A stretch of 64,000 nucleotides of DNA from Cesiribacteraceae bacterium YIM B00369 (lineage in GTDB: Bacteria; Bacteroidota; Bacteroidia; Cytophagales; Cyclobacteriaceae): positions 62,001-126,000 of the forward strand of contig JAFMYY010000020.1 of assembly GCA_017948555.1 (NCBI GenBank). Direction: 5' to 3'. The translations under genes were made by a program, and so were the position numbers. Numbering within the stretch: position 1 is the stretch's first letter; each line of letters starts with the position of its first letter. Positions 60,156 through 64,000 of this stretch are shown one piece after another. The notes under the pieces were generated by a model, which was not told where the DNA came from, did no database searches, and worked only from the letters and a program-made list of their open reading frames with translations.

Positions 60156-63053
60156 TTACTCAGTAACCGATGGCCGGAAGAAACTTTCCGGCGGCCCGAG
60201 ATAGCTACGCTTACCTTCTGCTGTTTCCACCACAATCCGCTGCAGCACTACTGCCGGATCCACCATCCAGAACTTTAAAATATGGCTCCCTGGCTTTTCA
60301 ATTCTGTGACTTGAAACCAGTTCCCTGATATTATTTGCCACGTCCCGCTCCCAGCTCTTCTCTGAGGTATCCGCATTTAAATTCATGATACGGGGCTCCT
60401 CATCATCGAAAGAAATTCCATAGCGGAGTCCCTGGTCGTTATGCAAATTAAGGGTGGGCGATACATAAACCTTCACATTTACTGCTCCTGTATCAAATAA
60501 ATGCATTTTATATTCCAGGCGCGGACTTTCACCTCCGGGCTTCTGATCCGGAGCTGTAACAGGGAAAGGAGTAACACCGGACCTGGTTTTTCCCAGATCA
60601 GGAATCACCTGCCAGTAGATTTCATCCGTTTCCACTGCCCTTGTAAAATGCGCTGCCTCCATGGCTACATAACCGTTGCTTTCCACAAAGCCCTCCACCT
60701 CTTCCGGCTTAAGAGATGCCGGGTTCCGTACCACAGCCCTGACCACCACTTCCTTATCTGGCCCCCGGATGGTAACCGGAATAACATGCGTTCCTTCCGG
60801 CACCTTATCCCAGTCTGCAGTTACCCACAGGCGCTGCTCACGGTTCACTTCTCCTTTTTCCGGACTTACTTTCAGCCATGGAACACCGCTGCTCAGGCTG
60901 TAGCTGAAATTCTTCTCCCCCCGGTTAAATAATTCTATAAATGTACTGTCGGCCCCAAAAGGGGTTAATTCAGGTAAACGGGCTTCTTCTTTTGCCTGTG
61001 GCCACCATGCACGTGATCCTTCCACCATCACCCCCATAGCAGCCTTTTCAGGAACGGCAATTTCTTTCACTTCCGGCATCGTATTTTTTTCAGGCTGCTG
61101 CCAGTAAGTATAGCCAATATGAGTCTGGTCCATTATGTGGTTCCATTTTCCACCTGCCAGCACATTATTATAATGATAGGTGAGCAGGGAATCTTTTTCA
61201 TATAATTGCCTTGCCTTTTCTGCCAGTTTATTGGTTACGGCCCTTCCCTGCTCTGCATACAGCCTGTTTTTAGCCACTGTTACATAAAGCTCATTCAGGT
61301 TTGCACTTGCCTGTACCGGAAAGAGCACCAGCTGGTAAAAAGCATCACGGTAAGCCTCCGGAAGGGCATTGTAAATTTTCTCTGCTTTTCCGGTCAGCTT
61401 ATTATACTCCTCCACCACCCTTTCAGCTTCGCGGTAATGCACTAAACTGTAGGTTTCAGGCGAAAGCAACTCCGGCTTGCGGCGGGCATTGTATTTAGTG
61501 TACTTTGTAAGAATTTCTGCAATTTCTGCAGCATATTGCCTGCCGAACTGTTCCTCAGACCATTTTCGGGTATATTCAGGCAAACTTTCAGCCGGCCATG
61601 CTTCAGGGTTCCAGGCATAATCAAGGAAAAACTCTGTCGGGAACTCCATTGGTTTAATGTCCCCCACATTCACAATCCATATCTCATTAGCACCATAACG
61701 GTAGGCCAGGTGCATCTGCTCCCACACACGGGAAATAGCGGTAGTGTTGATCCATTTATAGTTCCTGGGCCCGCCTACATAATCAAAGTGGTAATATATT
61801 CCATATCCACCGGGACGAAGCGTGTCGCCCGGGGCCGGTAACTTCCGGATATTTCCCCAGTTGTCATCCGCCAGCAGGAGCGTAACATCATCGGGTACCC
61901 GCATCCCTTTGTCGTAGTAATCCTGCACCTCTTTGTATAAGGCCCAAATCTGTGGAACTTCCTCTGCTTTTTTGCCGGTTACCTCTTCCAGTATCCGGCG
62001 CTGATCGTCCACAATTCCTTCAAGCAGGGAAATTTCCGTTCCTTCCGACATAGGTTCATCGCCATCGCCGCGCATACCTATGGTCACAATACTTTCATTA
62101 TCTCCCATTCTCTGTATTCCTTCCTTCCAGAATTCCTGCAGGTTTTCCTTATTGGTTTTATAATTCCAGGGGCCTTCGCCAAACTTATTCCATTCAGCAT
62201 GTGCGCGCATCATAGGTTCATGATGGGAAGTTCCTATTACCACTCCAAATTCATTTGCCAGCTCAGGATTTAACGGGTCGTCCACATTAAACTGACTTCC
62301 CCACATTGCCGGCCAAAGGTAATTCCCTTTCAGGCGAAGGATAAGTTCAAATACATGCGCATAGAATTTACTGTTAAATCCTCCGAATTTCTCAGCAGCC
62401 CATCCGCCTAATGCAGGCCATTCATCATTAATAAATATTCCCCTGTATTTAACTTTCGGAGTCCCCAATGAATGCCTGCCGGCGCGTACAAAAAGATTTT
62501 CCCGGCGTTCAACCGGAACATCCGCCCACCAGTACCAGGGCGTTACACCAATCTGCTCCGAAAGGTCATAAATACCAAAGATCGTCCCCCGCTTATCACT
62601 ACCGGCAATTACCAGGGCACGCTCCACCCCGCGCATAGGTTTCTCCACCACCTGAATGAGGAAAGTTTCCCACTTTCCTTCAATACCGGATACATCGAGC
62701 TTTTTTTTCCGGATCAGCTGATCAAGCAGCGGACTTTCCCCTATGGTTCCAACAAGCACCACCGTTTTTTCTTTTGGCACCTTTTTGTCCATTAACAGGC
62801 GGGGCGCTGTTCCGCTGACTTTTTCAATATCTGTTTTCAGATTATTCAAAGCCCTCACCACACCCTTATCTGCCCCGGCATTTACATATAAAGGAGCAGA
62901 AACGCCCCCGGCAGAAAGAGGGAAAGCGCCCTGCTCCCGCTGAGTGGCCACATAAGAAACCCTGCCGCCAACCTGGGCGGACACAAGTGAAACTTTAGTC
63001 AGGCAGAATAAAAGAATCAAAATTGTATAATACTTTCTGTTAAGTTTATTCAT
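60156..63053 (-). CDS. GH115 xylan alpha-1,2-glucuronidase, exported
   Basis: From ATG 63053 the product has 965 residues and a signal peptide ending in VSAQ. An upstream in-frame ATG at 63098 would add 15 residues; the later start is preferred because an AGAGGAG sequence, a rare good Shine-Dalgarno match for this phylum, lies just ahead of it. GH115 features: YVNAGADKGVVRALNNLKTD, SPLLDQLIRKKKL, then the catalytic region GIFINDEWPALGGWAAEKFG, LKGNYLWPAMWGSQFNVDDP, GTSHHEPMMRAHAEWNKFG and NVGDIKPMEFPTEFFLDYAW, followed by C-terminal beta domains. GH115 removes 4-O-methylglucuronic acid from xylan. It forms a two-gene unit with GH3. Confidence 0.92.
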   Translation of the reverse strand: MNKLNRKYYTILILLFCLTKVSLVSAQVGGRVSYVATQREQGAFPLSAGGVSAPLYVNAGADKGVVRALNNLKTDIEKVSGTAPRLLMDKKVPKEKTVVLVGTIGESPLLDQLIRKKKLDVSGIEGKWETFLIQVVEKPMRGVERALVIAGSDKRGTIFGIYDLSEQIGVTPWYWWADVPVERRENLFVRAGRHSLGTPKVKYRGIFINDEWPALGGWAAEKFGGFNSKFYAHVFELILRLKGNYLWPAMWGSQFNVDDPLNPELANEFGVVIGTSHHEPMMRAHAEWNKFGEGPWNYKTNKENLQEFWKEGIQRMGDNESIVTIGMRGDGDEPMSEGTEISLLEGIVDDQRRILEEVTGKKAEEVPQIWALYKEVQDYYDKGMRVPDDVTLLLADDNWGNIRKLPAPGDTLRPGGYGIYYHFDYVGGPRNYKWINTTAISRVWEQMHLAYRYGANEIWIVNVGDIKPMEFPTEFFLDYAWNPEAWPAESLPEYTRKWSEEQFGRQYAAEIAEILTKYTKYNARRKPELLSPETYSLVHYREAERVVEEYNKLTGKAEKIYNALPEAYRDAFYQLVLFPVQASANLNELYVTVAKNRLYAEQGRAVTNKLAEKARQLYEKDSLLTYHYNNVLAGGKWNHIMDQTHIGYTYWQQPEKNTMPEVKEIAVPEKAAMGVMVEGSRAWWPQAKEEARLPELTPFGADSTFIELFNRGEKNFSYSLSSGVPWLKVSPEKGEVNREQRLWVTADWDKVPEGTHVIPVTIRGPDKEVVVRAVVRNPASLKPEEVEGFVESNGYVAMEAAHFTRAVETDEIYWQVIPDLGKTRSGVTPFPVTAPDQKPGGESPRLEYKMHLFDTGAVNVKVYVSPTLNLHNDQGLRYGISFDDEEPRIMNLNADTSEKSWERDVANNIRELVSSHRIEKPGSHILKFWMVDPAVVLQRIVVETAEGKRSYLGPPESFFRPSVTE

Positions 63054-63290
63054 GCTAAGCTCCTCTGCCCACAAAAGGAATTTTTGTATTTTACCCATTC
63101 AATCAGATATTAAATCTTCAAAAAAAATTATATACTAAAAACAAGTACCTGAACCTGTCCTCACCCTCATGCTTCAGACTTTTGAAATTCCCTGAAGCAG
63201 CCCGGGGAGACCTCCGTAATATTTATTACCTGCCCATCTGGCACAAAATTGTTTCCGCAAAAGAATTACAAGCCGGCCCTGTTTTCAAAT

Positions 63291-63330
63291 AAAAAAAAAG
63301 GGCAGTTGCTCTTACCTCAACCACCCTTTT
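63291..63330 (-). terminator. Terminator-like hairpin ahead of GH115
   Basis: GGGCAGTTG (63300-63308) pairs with CAACCACCC (63318-63326) including two G-T pairs in the minus-strand RNA, followed there by a run of nine T. It lies about 240 bases upstream of the GH115 start, in the same direction, with no gene to its right that it could end. Confidence 0.7.
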
Positions 63331-63488
63331 ACCCTTCTCCTGCAAATACTTTCATGTAAAGAAAGTTAATGCCATCTGTCGTTAAAATATCACCCCCGGC
63401 AGCCTCTGAGCCTGAATTAAATAAATTTCAATACCCCTCTGCCTGGTCATCAGGCAGGCCGCGGAAGCATTATAAACATAAACATCAT

Positions 63489-63541
63489 ATAAATTTTCAA
63501 TAAACGCAACCGATTTCTGAAACTTTTACATAAATTTTCAA
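63489..63541. repeat. 12-base direct repeat bracketing an operator-like site
   Basis: ataaattttcaa occurs at 63489-63500 and 63530-63541, 41 bases apart, about four helical turns. The operator-like sequence at 63504-63518 lies between the copies. Confidence 0.55.
63504..63518. promoter_or_regulatory. LacI-operator-like sequence
   Basis: acgcaaccgatttct shares the GCAA-N-CG-N-T core with sites at 32476, 32696 and 44832. It lies between GH115 and a LacI-type gene, so autoregulation and control of GH115/GH3 are plausible. Confidence 0.45.
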
Positions 63542-63739
63542 ATCACCGAAAGAAGAAAACAACAAAAAACGCCTCCTGAGCCCCTCATTTTTTAAATGGA
63601 GCCTTTTTTCAGAAACTTTCAATTGAAATAATCTCCAAACAAGCTTTCACTTCCTTACCTTTGCAGTGATTTTTTATTACGGGCACAGGACCAGCAAACA
63701 GAAAGTAACCAATCTCATGCTCTACGAGAGATAAACCCC

Positions 63740-64000
63740 ATGGAAAAAGAAACTACTATTTATGATTTAGCAAAAGAGCTGGGCCTTTCTCCCGCCACCA
63801 TAAGCAGGGCACTAAATGATCATCCGGCTGTAAATGCAGATACTAAACAAAGAGTAGTGGATGCTGCACGGGAAATGGGTTACCGCTCCAACACTTTTGC
63901 AAGCATCCTCAGGAAACAGCGCACAAATGCAATAGGTGTAATTGTACCAAGACTGAACAGCCCTTTTCAGTCCTCTGTAATTGCCGGAATGGAAAAAGTT
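63740..64000 (+). CDS. LacI-family transcriptional regulator, partial
   Basis: Only 87 residues lie inside the window. They contain a full LacI helix-turn-helix and hinge region: TIYDLAKELGLSPATISRAL, NDHPAVNADTKQRVVDAARE and MGYRSNTFASILRKQ, then the start of the effector domain (NAIGVIVPRLNSPFQSSVIA). The gene runs off the right edge. It is divergent from GH115/GH3 and is the best candidate regulator of that unit. The HTH recognition region (SPATISRALNDHP) is close to those of LacI-type proteins binding central-CG operators. Confidence 0.92.
   Translation, partial: MEKETTIYDLAKELGLSPATISRALNDHPAVNADTKQRVVDAAREMGYRSNTFASILRKQRTNAIGVIVPRLNSPFQSSVIAGMEKV

Larger units (their letters stand above)
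63099..63739. other. Divergent regulatory region between GH115 and the LacI-type gene
   Basis: No gene is visible. It contains a terminator-like hairpin (63291-63330), an operator-like site (63504-63518) and a 12-base direct repeat (63489-63500 and 63530-63541). Confidence 0.6.

Overview
The window is about 64 kb of chromosomal DNA from a member of the Bacteroidota, probably a polysaccharide-degrading lineage of Cytophagales or a relative. This rests on two SusC/SusD outer-membrane pairs, an ECF sigma/FecR switch, many signal-peptide and lipoprotein glycoside hydrolases, a SusR-like regulator beside a SusB-like GH97 enzyme, and moderate GC content. I see no rRNA, tRNA, transposase, integrase or CRISPR array.

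Region A (1-10.3 kb, minus strand) is a polysaccharide utilization locus. In transcription order it encodes a GH42 beta-galactosidase, an ECF sigma factor, a FecR anti-sigma factor, an STN-bearing SusC, a SusD and a GH88 unsaturated uronyl hydrolase cut by the window edge. The STN domain plus sigma/FecR implies trans-envelope induction by the imported sugar.

Region B (10.4-28.8 kb) is mixed housekeeping and accessory DNA: a TlpA-like thioredoxin lipoprotein, two small secreted proteins of unknown function, a DUF2062 membrane protein, a zinc alcohol dehydrogenase with a small partner, a ROK-family kinase, a lipoprotein with collagen-like repeats, a SusR-like regulator next to a GH97 alpha-glucosidase-like enzyme, a catalase-peroxidase that carries a lipoprotein signal, a GNAT acetyltransferase, a beta-barrel protein, and a decayed gene with two frameshifts and a stop.

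Region C (28.9-64 kb) is a large pectin/hemicellulose locus. It holds a 1050-residue beta-helix protein fused to a second catalytic-looking half, a second SusC/SusD pair without STN, a tandem ABC ATPase, a CE8 pectinesterase, GH95, a CE7-like acetyl esterase, a two-domain GH43, three further serine hydrolases, a LacI-type regulator, GH2, an aspartate/glutamate racemase-like protein, GH3, GH115 alpha-glucuronidase and the start of a second LacI-type regulator. The enzymes fit stepwise removal of methyl and acyl esters, arabinose, fucose/galactose and (methyl)glucuronate side groups, import through SusCD, and final cleavage. Short LacI-operator-like sequences sharing a GCAA-N-CG core lie in the three divergent intergenic regions of this locus, suggesting a shared LacI regulon in place of the sigma/FecR control used in Region A.

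The most interesting observations are the shared operator-like motif, the predicted membrane-anchored KatG, the multi-esterase operon behind GH43, the beta-helix fusion, and the terminator-like hairpin in front of GH115. I do not see a clearly new multi-gene system such as a defence island.
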